From: a virus
Strand: one strand, 5' to 3'
DNA: 43,695 bases
Virus record (IMG/VR): IMGVR_UViG_3300044707_000751
Coordinates: 1 to 43,695 of that record
Shown here piece by piece: positions 22,827-30,002 of the stretch. Every line of letters begins with the position of its first letter. The stretch's first letter is position 1. The notes beneath the pieces are model-generated. The model made no database searches, was not told the DNA's origin, and worked only from the letters and a program-made list of their open reading frames with translations. Position numbers and translations under genes: made by a program.

Positions 22827-22934
22827 TTACCTGTGCGGATTAATATTAATAGCGATCGCCAAAAGGATAGGCGATAAGAATGCGACGGACAGCCAGTAAA
22901 TTAGCTGTTGATGGTAGTAGTCGTATGGGGTCAT
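22827..22934 (-). CDS. Small membrane protein (35 residues)
   Basis: MTPYDYYHQQLIYWLSVAFL followed by SPILLAIAINI and a short basic end: one membrane segment. A strong CGGAGGT Shine-Dalgarno lies seven bases before the ATG. The stop is five bases before the Bet ATG. Too short for most gene callers. Confidence 0.6.
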   Translation of the reverse strand: MTPYDYYHQQLIYWLSVAFLSPILLAIAININPHR

Positions 22935-23001
22935 GCTAAACCTCCGTTAGCTTTTCTTTATTTTGCGAGTTGAGCAGTTTTCGCCATGCTCAGGGCATCG
23001 G

Positions 23002-23151
23002 TTAATTAATTGTTGTTTCCTCGATCCAAGTCACGTAGTAATCAGCTTTTATGGCTGACTCTTTCTTGATTGCCCTGCTCATCACAAAATAAGCGCTGTG
23101 AATGTGTGCAGAATCGTATTCGTGGTTTTTGTAGCAAAGAATATAAATCAT
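23002..23151 (-). CDS. Hypothetical 49-residue protein
   Basis: MIYILCYKNHEYDSAHIHSA then a basic middle and YYVTWIEETTIN. The ATG directly abuts the upstream stop (TAAATG). No family recognised. Bases 22935-23001 upstream of the next gene hold only its ribosome binding site. Confidence 0.5.
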   Translation of the reverse strand: MIYILCYKNHEYDSAHIHSAYFVMSRAIKKESAIKADYYVTWIEETTIN

Positions 23152-23610
23152 TTAAATCAAAGCTCCGCAACCGTAACGAGCGCTAAACACAAAAGCGTCA
23201 TCACCAAAATTATCGCGCCTTGAGTAGGTGGATGCAAAATCATCAGCAGTGTAAGCGCCTTGAGCTGCGATACGTTCTTGACGATCTAGCTCCCATTGGT
23301 CAACTACTGGCAAAAGCTCTAGATAAGCTTGCTCAGCTACTGTCGGATCGATATCTGCGACAGGGGGCAGCAGATCAGCGATAACCTCGATTGCTTCAGT
23401 GGCGATCGCTTCGTTGGAAGCTGCTTCTAATTCGCGCTGCTTGACCAAAGCATTGATGGCAGTTAACGCCGCTTTGCTAGTGTTGCTAGTCCAGCTAATG
23501 TGCTTACCGCTTAGATCGGTGATTTCGGCTAGCTTGCGATAGCCAAATCCGTTAACGAAAAAATTGAACCCGTGTTGTTGTGCGGTTGCGATTACTTTTT
23601 GAGAAATCAT
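23152..23610 (-). CDS. Hypothetical protein
   Basis: 152 residues. N-terminus VIATAQQHGFNFFVNGFGYR then KLAEITDLSGKHISWTSNTS; the middle is acidic and helical; the end is DDAFVFSARYGCGALI. It is probably a soluble early protein. No family recognised. A weak hairpin separates it from the upstream gene. Confidence 0.6.
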   Translation of the reverse strand: MISQKVIATAQQHGFNFFVNGFGYRKLAEITDLSGKHISWTSNTSKAALTAINALVKQRELEAASNEAIATEAIEVIADLLPPVADIDPTVAEQAYLELLPVVDQWELDRQERIAAQGAYTADDFASTYSRRDNFGDDAFVFSARYGCGALI

Positions 23611-23638
23611 AATAGTATGTCCCTAAGATTTTTTGATT

Positions 23639-23669
23639 AAGCGCGATTGCCTGTGGAAGGGTCGCGCTT
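23639..23669. terminator. Hairpin between two - strand genes
   Basis: AAGCGCGA and TCGCGCTT (8 bp) with a 15-base loop and T run on the + side. For the - strand genes around it the tail is CTTAATC, so it is at best a weak terminator. Confidence 0.45.
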
Positions 23670-23683
23670 TTTGTTTGCCCGTA

Positions 23684-23866
23684 TTATGCGAGTGAGATAT
23701 ACAAAAGTCCAGAGTTACCAAACTCAAAATTAAAGCCATCAGGGAACTTAGCGATCATTTTCTCAACCTTGGCAAAAAACTTTGGTTCGTTTTTTACATC
23801 AATAATCAGTTCGCCTGATGTAGAAATTTGGTTAATGATTTGAGTCTCTGATTTATTGAATTTCAT
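23684..23866 (-). CDS. Hypothetical 60-residue protein, first gene of the - strand region
   Basis: MKFNKSETQIINQISTSGEL then LIIDVKNEPKFFAKVEKMIA and a beta end (FNFEFGNSGLLYISLA). It is divergent from the + strand regulator at 24004, with 137 A/T-rich bases between that must hold both promoters. No family recognised. Confidence 0.5.
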   Translation of the reverse strand: MKFNKSETQIINQISTSGELIIDVKNEPKFFAKVEKMIAKFPDGFNFEFGNSGLLYISLA

Positions 23867-24003
23867 GATGCGTTGCCTTGTTGCTTGTGTTTTCTTAACT
23901 GTAAATACAATAGCACGAATAACTCAAAATAAAACATTAAAATAAATATTCTTTTTTACTCAAAGTATGATACCTTGTAAATGTACTGATTAGTAAGGCA
24001 TAC

Positions 24004-24192
24004 ATGGCTATTGAGACCAAACAAATTATTCGTGGCGCTCGTAAAACTCTATCTATACAGTTAGAAGATTTGGAAGCTTTAAAGAGATTGAGGCGAGGTA
24101 AAGAGAGCCTTGCGGTCACATTCCATCGCGTTGTAGATAACGCAGAAATGTATGACGCAATTATGAAAGCTGGTGAGGCTGCTAATGAGTAA
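24004..24192 (+). CDS. Small ribbon-helix-helix-like regulator
   Basis: 62 residues: RKTLSIQLEDLEALKRLRRG, then SLAVTFHRVVDNAEMYDAIM. A beta strand followed by two helices fits a ribbon-helix-helix DNA-binding protein. Divergent from the early - strand genes, it may regulate them and itself. It overlaps the next ATG by eight bases. Confidence 0.55.
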   Translation: MAIETKQIIRGARKTLSIQLEDLEALKRLRRGKESLAVTFHRVVDNAEMYDAIMKAGEAANE

Positions 24193-24655
24193 TCACCTAA
24201 TAGAATCTCAGAAAGTTCTACACCCCGTAGAATCCCTAACCCACTTGTATCGCGCCCGTTATTATTGGCATACACCCGATCTAGATCGCACCGTTGCGGA
24301 AACACTTGCACTGTTTGGCGATCTAGACTCATTTGACAAGGAGTTTGTTAATCAGTTTCTTGCTTCTCTGAACCGTCAACCCGTTCCAGATTGCCAATAC
24401 TCACGAATCTTCTATGAGCCGTGCGTAGTGGTCAAAACCACCGCGATGGAAGTGATTTGCATTTCGCAAACTATGCCCTATGGAATTACAAAGTTGTACC
24501 CAGATTTTAACAAGGGCGGTAAATTCAACATCAACAAACCTAAGCTACAACGCGACGGGAAAGCGCACCACTCACGATATGGTGAGTATTTTTATATTGA
24601 TGTACCTGATAGCGCGATCGCATTGCCAGAAAGTAAAGAATTGTTGGAGGTGTGA
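24185..24655 (+). CDS. Hypothetical protein
   Basis: 156 residues from ATG 24185 (MSNHLIESQKVLHPVESLTH). Aromatic-rich with several YYWHTPDL and CISQTMPYGITKLYPDF stretches. No family recognised. It is co-translated with the regulator upstream and followed at once by the HigA-like gene. Confidence 0.6.
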   Translation: MSNHLIESQKVLHPVESLTHLYRARYYWHTPDLDRTVAETLALFGDLDSFDKEFVNQFLASLNRQPVPDCQYSRIFYEPCVVVKTTAMEVICISQTMPYGITKLYPDFNKGGKFNINKPKLQRDGKAHHSRYGEYFYIDVPDSAIALPESKELLEV

Positions 24656-24657
24656 TT

Positions 24658-24909
24658 ATGAATAAAACCTACAGCGAATTGCTAGCAGAAATACAGCCTC
24701 AAGTCATCACCAACGATGAGCAAAATGACGTAAACCTAGCGCACATTGAGAGGCTGTGGAATATTGAGAATCGCACACCAGAAGAGGAGAAGATATTCGA
24801 CTTGCTGCTTCTACTCTCAGAACAATTTGAAAGTAAGGCGTACCCGATGGAGTCGCCTTGGTATGCGGGGCTTTGGTATCGTGTGCAAGCTTTTATGTTT
24901 AGGTGGTAA
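24658..24909 (+). CDS. HigA-antitoxin N-domain-like protein without the HTH part
   Basis: 83 residues from ATG 24658, with TTGGAGGTGTG as Shine-Dalgarno. The text LAEIQPQVITNDEQNDVNLA, ERLWNIENRTPEEEKIFDLL, SEQFESKAYPM matches the N-terminal half of cyanobacterial HigA-type antitoxins, which normally continue with a helix-turn-helix domain. Here the protein ends after 20 more residues (ESPWYAGLWYRVQAFMFRW). It lacks the DNA-binding half, and no HigB toxin gene is seen. Confidence 0.6.
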   Translation: MNKTYSELLAEIQPQVITNDEQNDVNLAHIERLWNIENRTPEEEKIFDLLLLLSEQFESKAYPMESPWYAGLWYRVQAFMFRW

Positions 24910-24911
24910 TT

Positions 24912-25073
24912 ATGGCTAGAAAATCAGCACCCAAAGCAGCACCCAAGCAAGAATTAGCGATCGCACCAACCCCGATCATTGAGCGATACCGATCGCGCCC
25001 GTGGAAGGAGTTCGTGATGGAGCTTGTACCAGCGGATAAATATCCAACTATGCATAGAGAGTATTTGAAATAA
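24912..25073 (+). CDS. Hypothetical 53-residue protein
   Basis: MARKSAPKAAPKQELAIAPT, then RYRSRPWKEFVMELVP and a Tyr-rich end. Basic, Pro/Ala-rich start. It follows the HigA-like gene by two bases and precedes a strong terminator. Confidence 0.5.
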   Translation: MARKSAPKAAPKQELAIAPTPIIERYRSRPWKEFVMELVPADKYPTMHREYLK

Positions 25074-25114
25074 AGCAGCGCATCGCGCCAACCAACAAAC
25101 CAGCAAAACACAAT

Positions 25115-25159
25115 AAAAATCGCAACGAGAAATCAAGGGTTTCAGGCGTTGCGATTTTT
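25115..25159 (+). terminator. Intrinsic terminator
   Basis: AAAAATCGCAACG and CGTTGCGATTTTT (13 bp) around a 19-base loop, then TGTTTTT. It closes the 24004-25073 operon. Confidence 0.8.
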
Positions 25160-25193
25160 GTTTTTATGCGTGGCGCGATGCGAGTTGTTAGAT

Positions 25194-25296
25194 GAGCAAA
25201 ACTATTTTAATTAAATGCTTGACAAAATAATTAAATGCTTGATATAGTGATTTACATAAGGAAATAACAAAAGCGCTGGGAGGCGCAAAACAAATG
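25194..25296 (+). promoter_or_regulatory. Duplicated promoter region, copy 1
   Basis: TTGACA (25219-25224) and TATAGT (25243-25248), 18-base spacer. The 15-mer TAATTAAATGCTTGA occurs at 25208-25222 and 25228-25242 (period 20), overlapping the -35 and spacer. The leader ends with GCGCTGGGAGGCGC, in which the Shine-Dalgarno sits in the loop of a small GCGC hairpin. A nearly identical region is at 25738-25839. Confidence 0.8.
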
Positions 25297-25647
25297 AACT
25301 ATCAAGAATATAAGCTAGCTAATGCGGAAATTACATCTCAAATTGCGGCGCTAAAAAACGCATCTCGAAGCATCGAAGAAGAGTTTATTTCTTCGATGCA
25401 AGCTCAAGGATGGGCTTATGTAAATACAGAATACACTTCGTACGGTGAAACTTGGGGTTTGTCTCCACGTTTGCTATCTCCTTCCTTCTTGGCTAAGCAC
25501 GGAGCAACCCGTGAAACGATTGAAGGGACAATAGAGTATACAAAAAAAGAGCATGGAAAAGATGTTCGCTATTCCCGATACCGAGCTGACGACTTCAATA
25601 TTGATTGGGATCTCGATTGGAGTGAAGAAGAAACGATTTTCTTGTAA
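25294..25647 (+). CDS. Hypothetical protein under duplicated promoter 1
   Basis: 117 residues: helical start (ANAEITSQIAALKNASRSIE), then an aromatic and Ser-rich middle (TSYGETWGLSPRLLSPSFLA) and an acidic end (FNIDWDLDWSEEETIF). No family recognised. Its promoter and leader match those of the gene at 25837, so the two are probably expressed together. Confidence 0.6.
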   Translation: MNYQEYKLANAEITSQIAALKNASRSIEEEFISSMQAQGWAYVNTEYTSYGETWGLSPRLLSPSFLAKHGATRETIEGTIEYTKKEHGKDVRYSRYRADDFNIDWDLDWSEEETIFL

Positions 25648-25697
25648 TTACCTAATTAGCGATCGCTAAGTAAGCCATCTTGTTTAACTCAATCCTT

Positions 25698-25734
25698 AAA
25701 GGCGATCGCACACTCCACAGCGATCGCCTTTTTT
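25698..25734 (+). terminator. Intrinsic terminator with HIP1 arms
   Basis: AAAGGCGATCGC and its complement around ACACTCCACA, then TTTTTT. It separates the gene at 25294 from the second promoter copy, so the two genes are separate units. Confidence 0.85.
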
Positions 25735-25737
25735 ATT

Positions 25738-25839
25738 GAGCGAAAACTATTTTAATTAAATGCTTGACAAAATAAATAAATGCTTGATATAGTGATTTAC
25801 ATAAGGAAGTAACAAGCGCTTGGAGGCGCAAAGCAAATG
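25738..25839 (+). promoter_or_regulatory. Duplicated promoter region, copy 2
   Basis: TTGACA (25764-25769) and TATAGT (25788-25793), 18-base spacer. The 15-mer is at 25753-25767 and, with one change, at 25773-25787. Most of about 100 bases matches copy 1, up to the start codon. Confidence 0.8.
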
Positions 25840-26424
25840 ACTACCAAACCCATTCTCAAGAAAAAAATAGTTGTAGGGATTCAAACTGTTCCCACAAATA
25901 ATAACAACCTTCAGGTTGACGGCTACATTGTAACCGAAGTTACTTTTGATCAAAAAGAGACAAGTTTTTGTAACTTGTCTGTAACCTTGGAAAACGGAGC
26001 AATTGTTCCGTTGGAATGGATTCGTTCTGACCGATACGGCAAGAAACACCAGGAGTCTGAAGCGACTCAATCAGGAATCCACCCCTTGCTGAAAGGTGAT
26101 AATTTTCATGGGCAAGGACTTTCTCATGCGATCGTAAAACCAGCTACCTATGTAAAACCAGAAGAAGCTCCAAAAGGCTTCTTCTTGTGGCAATCATGGG
26201 ATTGCGGAATGGAAAAAGATCCTGAGAGAAGAGATTTCTCTTTGAGGATTACCCCTGAATGGTGGGATGCGTACAAAGTGTATCGATACACTGAAATAAC
26301 TCTAGAGGAGTTGCTTTCGCTTCATTCTTTTGAAGAATGGGAAATACTTCAAAAGCAAAAACAATCCGCTATTCAGTACCGTTTGTGCAGTAAGCCAAAC
26401 GGCACTGACGGATGGCGCTGGTAA
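25837..26424 (+). CDS. Hypothetical protein under duplicated promoter 2
   Basis: 195 residues. Beta-rich N-terminal half (KIVVGIQTVPTNNNNLQVDG) and a Trp-rich middle (FFLWQSWDCGMEKDPERRDF). The protein product is not a copy of the one at 25294 although the promoter is. No family recognised. Its stop overlaps the ATG of the 2H protein (TAATG). Confidence 0.6.
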   Translation: MTTKPILKKKIVVGIQTVPTNNNNLQVDGYIVTEVTFDQKETSFCNLSVTLENGAIVPLEWIRSDRYGKKHQESEATQSGIHPLLKGDNFHGQGLSHAIVKPATYVKPEEAPKGFFLWQSWDCGMEKDPERRDFSLRITPEWWDAYKVYRYTEITLEELLSLHSFEEWEILQKQKQSAIQYRLCSKPNGTDGWRW

Positions 26425-26912
26425 TGCGCGGGATCCTCTGGGCAGTACTGCAACAGCCGATCGCAGTACTGCCAATATTCCCGAACGGCACTCCACACCA
26501 TATAACCCTGTTTTATGATGTGGACAAAACTCAGTATCAGCACCTGATCAATACTGAGTTTGAAGCAACAGCGATCGCAAATCTCTGGAACAAAGATATT
26601 CAAGCGATCGCTATGCTAATGCCTGACAACATCCCCCACAAATCTAACCCGCATATAACGGTTAGTTACCGCGATGGGATAGCGCCAGCGGCAAGTAACG
26701 ATCTATTTAAGTGTGATGATGATCGTGTAATCGCGCCTTACAGTCAAAAGCTTAATTTTAAGATTGAGTTCTTTGAGTTTACTGAGTGCGATCATCAATG
26801 GCTACGCAACGGCAAACGCAAAGGCATCCAGCAATGGATTTGCAAGCATTGTAAGAAAAGCCGAAGCGGTGACGGCACTGTAAAACGTGGTAGACCGTTT
26901 AAGCAGAAATAA
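26424..26912 (+). CDS. 2H phosphoesterase-like protein with C-terminal zinc ribbon
   Basis: 162 residues from ATG 26424, overlapping the previous stop. It has two H-x-T motifs: PHHITLFYDV (H26, T28) and PHITVSYRDG (H77, T79), the signature of 2H phosphoesterases, which cut 2',5' or cyclic phosphodiester bonds in RNA or nucleotides. From residue about 123, CDHQWLRNGKRKGIQQWICK continuing HCKK gives a Cys/His ribbon and basic tail (KRGRPFKQK). T4 Acb1, an anti-CBASS enzyme, is of the same superfamily, but so are RNA-end enzymes. A terminator follows directly. Confidence 0.65.
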   Translation: MRGILWAVLQQPIAVLPIFPNGTPHHITLFYDVDKTQYQHLINTEFEATAIANLWNKDIQAIAMLMPDNIPHKSNPHITVSYRDGIAPAASNDLFKCDDDRVIAPYSQKLNFKIEFFEFTECDHQWLRNGKRKGIQQWICKHCKKSRSGDGTVKRGRPFKQK

Positions 26913-26947
26913 AAAAAGCTGGTAGAGAATATCTACTAGCTTTTTTT
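26911..26947. terminator. Bidirectional terminator
   Basis: AAAAAAAGCTGGTAGA pairs with TCTACTAGCTTTTTTT (one mismatch) around GAATA. It overlaps the last two bases of the 2H gene stop and separates it from the convergent - strand gene. Confidence 0.8.
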
Positions 26948-26950
26948 ATT

Positions 26951-27151
26951 TTAAGCACTTTTGTTTTGCCAATCGTGGCAATCATTAGCAGTGTAGAAAC
27001 TAGCGCTATCCCGTGGCGGCACTTTGGTGCATAACCGCCAATTATTAAATCTGCAATTGTGGCAACCTTTCAGCGATCGCACATCTTGGGTATTTGCTAG
27101 CAGGACGGGATAGGATTCTTGTACTTGATATTCGGTAAGTTGTGGCGACAT
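26951..27151 (-). CDS. Small Cys-rich protein
   Basis: 66 residues with CHNCRFNNWRLCTKVPPRDS and later NDCHDWQ, giving four Cys plus His that could bind a metal. Starts ATG at 27151; A/T-rich TATAGC-like -10 upstream. No family recognised. Confidence 0.5.
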   Translation of the reverse strand: MSPQLTEYQVQESYPVLLANTQDVRSLKGCHNCRFNNWRLCTKVPPRDSASFYTANDCHDWQNKSA

Positions 27152-27222
27152 GTTTTATTTTTGATATTAAAAGCTATACTAAAAGAGCCTTGTTACCTTT
27201 GTTACTTGTTACTTTCTTGATC

Positions 27223-27260
27223 AAAGGCGGATCGCACTCCCTACAGCGATCCGCCTTTTT
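27223..27260. terminator. Intrinsic terminator
   Basis: AAAGGCGGATCGC and its near-complement GCGATCCGCCTTT around ACTCCCTACA, then more T on the + side. It lies at the end of the - strand gene at 27260; the stronger T run faces right. Confidence 0.7.
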
Positions 27261-27484
27261 TATTTGTCTAATTTTTCTTTAATCTCGCTTACTTTCTGCT
27301 CTAGGGTGGTGACGCGGCTAGCTAGCCTATCCCAAACGTGGATAGGCATTTGCAATCGTAGAGACTCGTTAATTAGTTTTGTAATGTCGATATCTTCGCC
27401 ATTGGCTTTTCGCGCCGCTACGCATTGGATAAGCGCACTGTAGATATCGTCATCAATACGAATTGATCGGGGCGTTCCTGCCAT
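27260..27484 (-). CDS. Ribbon-helix-helix-like regulator with coiled-coil tail
   Basis: 74 residues: GTPRSIRIDDDIYSALIQCV, then DITKLINESLRLQMPIHVWD and a coiled coil (VTTLEQKVSEIKEKLDK). The strand then two helices fit CopG/Arc-type DNA-binding dimers. It is transcribed away from the module at 27616, with an operator-like palindrome between them, so it is a good candidate repressor of that module. Confidence 0.65.
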   Translation of the reverse strand: MAGTPRSIRIDDDIYSALIQCVAARKANGEDIDITKLINESLRLQMPIHVWDRLASRVTTLEQKVSEIKEKLDK

Positions 27485-27518
27485 AAGGTTTACTCAAAAA
27501 TAATATTTAGCATAGCAC

Positions 27519-27548
27519 TTGACAGTATTTACTACAGCACTGTAGTAT
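27519..27548 (+). promoter_or_regulatory. Promoter with an internal palindromic operator
   Basis: TTGACA (27519-27524) and TAGTAT (27543-27548), 18-base spacer. The palindrome TACTACAG-CA-CTGTAGTA (27530-27547) fills the spacer and overlaps the -10. It would drive the ATT-start gene and the ATPase module, and a bound repressor would block it. Downstream, CATCAGACA occurs twice (about 27561 and 27585). Confidence 0.75.
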
Positions 27549-27615
27549 TTTGTTAATGTCTCATCAGACATCCAATGGACATCCCATCAGACACTAGCAT
27601 TAAGGAGGTAAAACA

Positions 27616-27843
27616 ATTGAAATAGAGCAGTCTTTAAGGTGTTGGGCGGATTATTTCGGGATTCCCTTTGGCACTTTTAAAAACCGTGCTTATCAGCATG
27701 GTATTAAAGCCCCGTTTACCGAATCAAAAGCAAGACTAGTAGCCGCTTATGCTGCTGGTAAAGCATTAAGAGCTAGAGGTTTTACAGCTTCAGCAGGGAA
27801 AAGAAATTACACAAATATTATGGAGAAATTATCTAATGACTGA
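27616..27843 (+). CDS. Hypothetical protein with an ATT start codon
   Basis: 75 residues reading IEIEQSLRCWADYFGIPFGT, then FKNRAYQHGIKAPFTESKAR and a basic end. A textbook AAGGAGG Shine-Dalgarno lies seven bases before ATT, and the in-frame TAA is inside that site, so no ATG, GTG or TTG is available. The stop overlaps the next ATG by eight bases. The reading is a plausible folded DNA-binding domain. ATT starts are very rare (infC, pcnB of E. coli). Confidence 0.7.
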   Translation: MEIEQSLRCWADYFGIPFGTFKNRAYQHGIKAPFTESKARLVAAYAAGKALRARGFTASAGKRNYTNIMEKLSND

Positions 27844-28192
27844 GCAAGAAAAAGAAGCGATGAAGCAAGGGCAATCAACCGAGCCTAAAAAGACTCGCAA
27901 GCCAAGCAACAAACAAAGTGTCACTCTAACTGCTGATGAACTAAGGCAGCAAACGTCAGATCAGATCGGCGCTTTGTCTACCTCTGTTTCTAACCCGATG
28001 ATGGCAGCAATCAAAAAGACCGCATCACAAAAAATCATGCTGGAAACAGTGCAATCAATGCCCGATATTTTGGCAGATGCTAACGCAGGGTTGGAAGATT
28101 TTTTCGGTTCCTTCGAGCCAGAAACGCTGGCTTTCGATTTGACGATGAACCAATTACCCCAATCAGCACAGCTAGCACTCAAGGCGGCATAA
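27836..28192 (+). CDS. Hypothetical soluble protein of the ATPase module
   Basis: 118 residues: basic, unordered start (EPKKTRKPSNKQSVTLTADE) and helical rest (MMAAIKKTASQKIMLETVQS). It overlaps the ATT gene by eight bases and is followed by the membrane protein gene. No family recognised. Confidence 0.55.
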   Translation: MTEQEKEAMKQGQSTEPKKTRKPSNKQSVTLTADELRQQTSDQIGALSTSVSNPMMAAIKKTASQKIMLETVQSMPDILADANAGLEDFFGSFEPETLAFDLTMNQLPQSAQLALKAA

Positions 28193-28197
28193 ACGAA

Positions 28198-28911
28198 ATG
28201 GACTACTACCCTGATACGATTCAACAGCAACAATTCACAGCACAATCAAATACTGAGGCTCCTCTTGTTGCTGTCAATCCTTACCAATACCAAGGGCAAG
28301 GGCAAGGTAATCAGTATCAGTTGGTAAATCCTCGCGTTATTTTTGGTGGATTGGGCGCGATCACTCTTTTGGTAATTGGTGCGCTGGCTATGCGTAGCAC
28401 TGCTATTAATACCGATGCACCGATCAAAATCGCGCCATTGCAAAACGTAGCGCCAAGCTCACAGCAAGTTAATCAGGTGATTCTCGAAAATAGCAAAGCC
28501 AGCCTTTCTGATATCAAAATCGCAACCGATTTAAAGATAGAAGAAGTAAGCCTTGCAATGCTTAATGAGAGGGCTAATGAGATTCTGACTGAAGCAAAGC
28601 GCCATGTGAGCAATCCTAAAAGCCCCTGCTACCGCTCTCCATATCAGCAAGCTTGCTATATTTCTACCTTTATTCCAGAGATGCAGAAGCGATATGAAGA
28701 TGCAGTCTTGACCCGTAAATGGTCGCAAGCTAACCAAGCCTTGTTTGATATTAAGGCGGCTCGTATTGCCTTAGATGGCTCTCAACCAGTGCCATTTACT
28801 CCAAATGTTACGAGCGCCGCGATTATTAAAGAGATGGAATTGCGAGTGAGTATTTTACAGCAAAGCGACAATGCGATCGCCTCTGAAATGTACGGAGGTA
28901 AAGCCAAATGA
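28198..28911 (+). CDS. Membrane protein of the ATPase module
   Basis: 237 residues. Gln-rich N-terminus, one membrane segment at about 47-65 (VIFGGLGAITLLVIGALAM), then a long helical domain (NERANEILTEAKRHVSNPKS) with two Cys. It overlaps the ATPase gene by four bases (ATGA). A bitopic protein joined to an ATPase suggests a membrane complex. Confidence 0.65.
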   Translation: MDYYPDTIQQQQFTAQSNTEAPLVAVNPYQYQGQGQGNQYQLVNPRVIFGGLGAITLLVIGALAMRSTAINTDAPIKIAPLQNVAPSSQQVNQVILENSKASLSDIKIATDLKIEEVSLAMLNERANEILTEAKRHVSNPKSPCYRSPYQQACYISTFIPEMQKRYEDAVLTRKWSQANQALFDIKAARIALDGSQPVPFTPNVTSAAIIKEMELRVSILQQSDNAIASEMYGGKAK

Positions 28912-30002
28912 AAGCCCTAGCTTATGGTCTGAGCTTCTTTTCTAGCTGCATTGCTACTGCGATTCTGGCTACTCCCATGCCTTATGTAATCCAAAATAAA
29001 GCCGAATTAGGTCAAGCTTTGGAGCAGTACGCAATCAACAAACAGAGCTTAGAGCTTAATTCGCGCAGTTATAACAATCCTGCTTTGATGGGATTGACAG
29101 GGCTAGCAGCGCTTGTGTCGTTTGGATTCATGATCAAGGAACTTAGCGATAAGCCTTTGATTGAGATGCCTATACAGCAATCACAAGCTCAAACCGTAAT
29201 CCCTCCAATTGTGAACAATATCAATGTTCGCAATACCGCTGTTAATCATGGCGATCGCACTCAAACAAAACGGGAATACACGCCTGATTTAGTTGATAAC
29301 AGCAACAAAGATCCCTATGCATGGATGGACTTATTGCATGAAGTAAATTGCTTGCTAATCTATGGTCAGCAAGGCGCGGGTAAAACTACGTTTATCGAAA
29401 ATGAGATAAACGCTAGAAAAGCATTAGGGCATGAAATCCTAGTGTTCGATACTCATCGCGAATATGGAGCATGGGAAGGGTTGGAAGTCGTTGGCGATGG
29501 CATGGATTACGATGCCATCGATGCTGAATTGGCTAATGTCAATTCGCTGATTAAAGCAAGATATCAGCAAAGGGCAACAGTCAAAGGCTTTAATCCTCAA
29601 CCCATGACGATCGTTTGTGAAGAGTTTACGGATTGGGCTATTAAATGCCAATCGTCTGATGAGTTCTTCCTTTCAGCACTTAAGGATTGTCGCAAAGTTC
29701 GCATTCATGTAATCTTTGTAGCTCATGCTCGGACTATGGGAGTGCTAACTAAAAAAGCTGGTATGTCCGTAATGTTTGAGAATGGCTCTACTAAGCTCGA
29801 AATACTTGGCAAGCCTAACGCATTAGGTAAGACGATCCCTAGTGGATTCGCAGACCTATACAACGACCCTAACGACACCAAAAAAGCTGTACGGGTTGCA
29901 ATTCCTGATCTATCAAATAGAATTTCAGATCCAATTGACGATTTATTTGTAGATGAAAATCCTGTAGACAACGTTATCCCATTAAGGAGACAAGCATCAT
30001 GA
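28908..30002 (+). CDS. Membrane-anchored P-loop ATPase (HerA/FtsK-like)
   Basis: 364 residues. Hydrophobic segments at about 3-22 and 60-77 anchor it. A linker follows, then the ATPase core: Walker A GQQGAGKTTF (153-162), Walker B MTIVCEEFTD (233-242) with adjacent Glu, and a sensor-like HVIFVAHART (267-276). These features fit the HerA/FtsK group of DNA or protein pumps, which includes conjugation coupling proteins and packaging enzymes of internal-membrane phages. The terminase ATPase cannot be confused with it. Hexamer formation and substrate are unknown. Confidence 0.75.
   Translation: MKALAYGLSFFSSCIATAILATPMPYVIQNKAELGQALEQYAINKQSLELNSRSYNNPALMGLTGLAALVSFGFMIKELSDKPLIEMPIQQSQAQTVIPPIVNNINVRNTAVNHGDRTQTKREYTPDLVDNSNKDPYAWMDLLHEVNCLLIYGQQGAGKTTFIENEINARKALGHEILVFDTHREYGAWEGLEVVGDGMDYDAIDAELANVNSLIKARYQQRATVKGFNPQPMTIVCEEFTDWAIKCQSSDEFFLSALKDCRKVRIHVIFVAHARTMGVLTKKAGMSVMFENGSTKLEILGKPNALGKTIPSGFADLYNDPNDTKKAVRVAIPDLSNRISDPIDDLFVDENPVDNVIPLRRQAS

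Noticed and set aside
25208-25242. Replication origin iterons
   Set aside because: The two 15-mers overlap a promoter and recur before another gene; no Rep gene or A/T-rich unwinding region with more copies is present.
27550-27600. CATCAGACA direct repeats as a CRISPR-like or attachment site
   Set aside because: Only two short copies with no regular spacers and no integrase in the window; more likely part of a control region.
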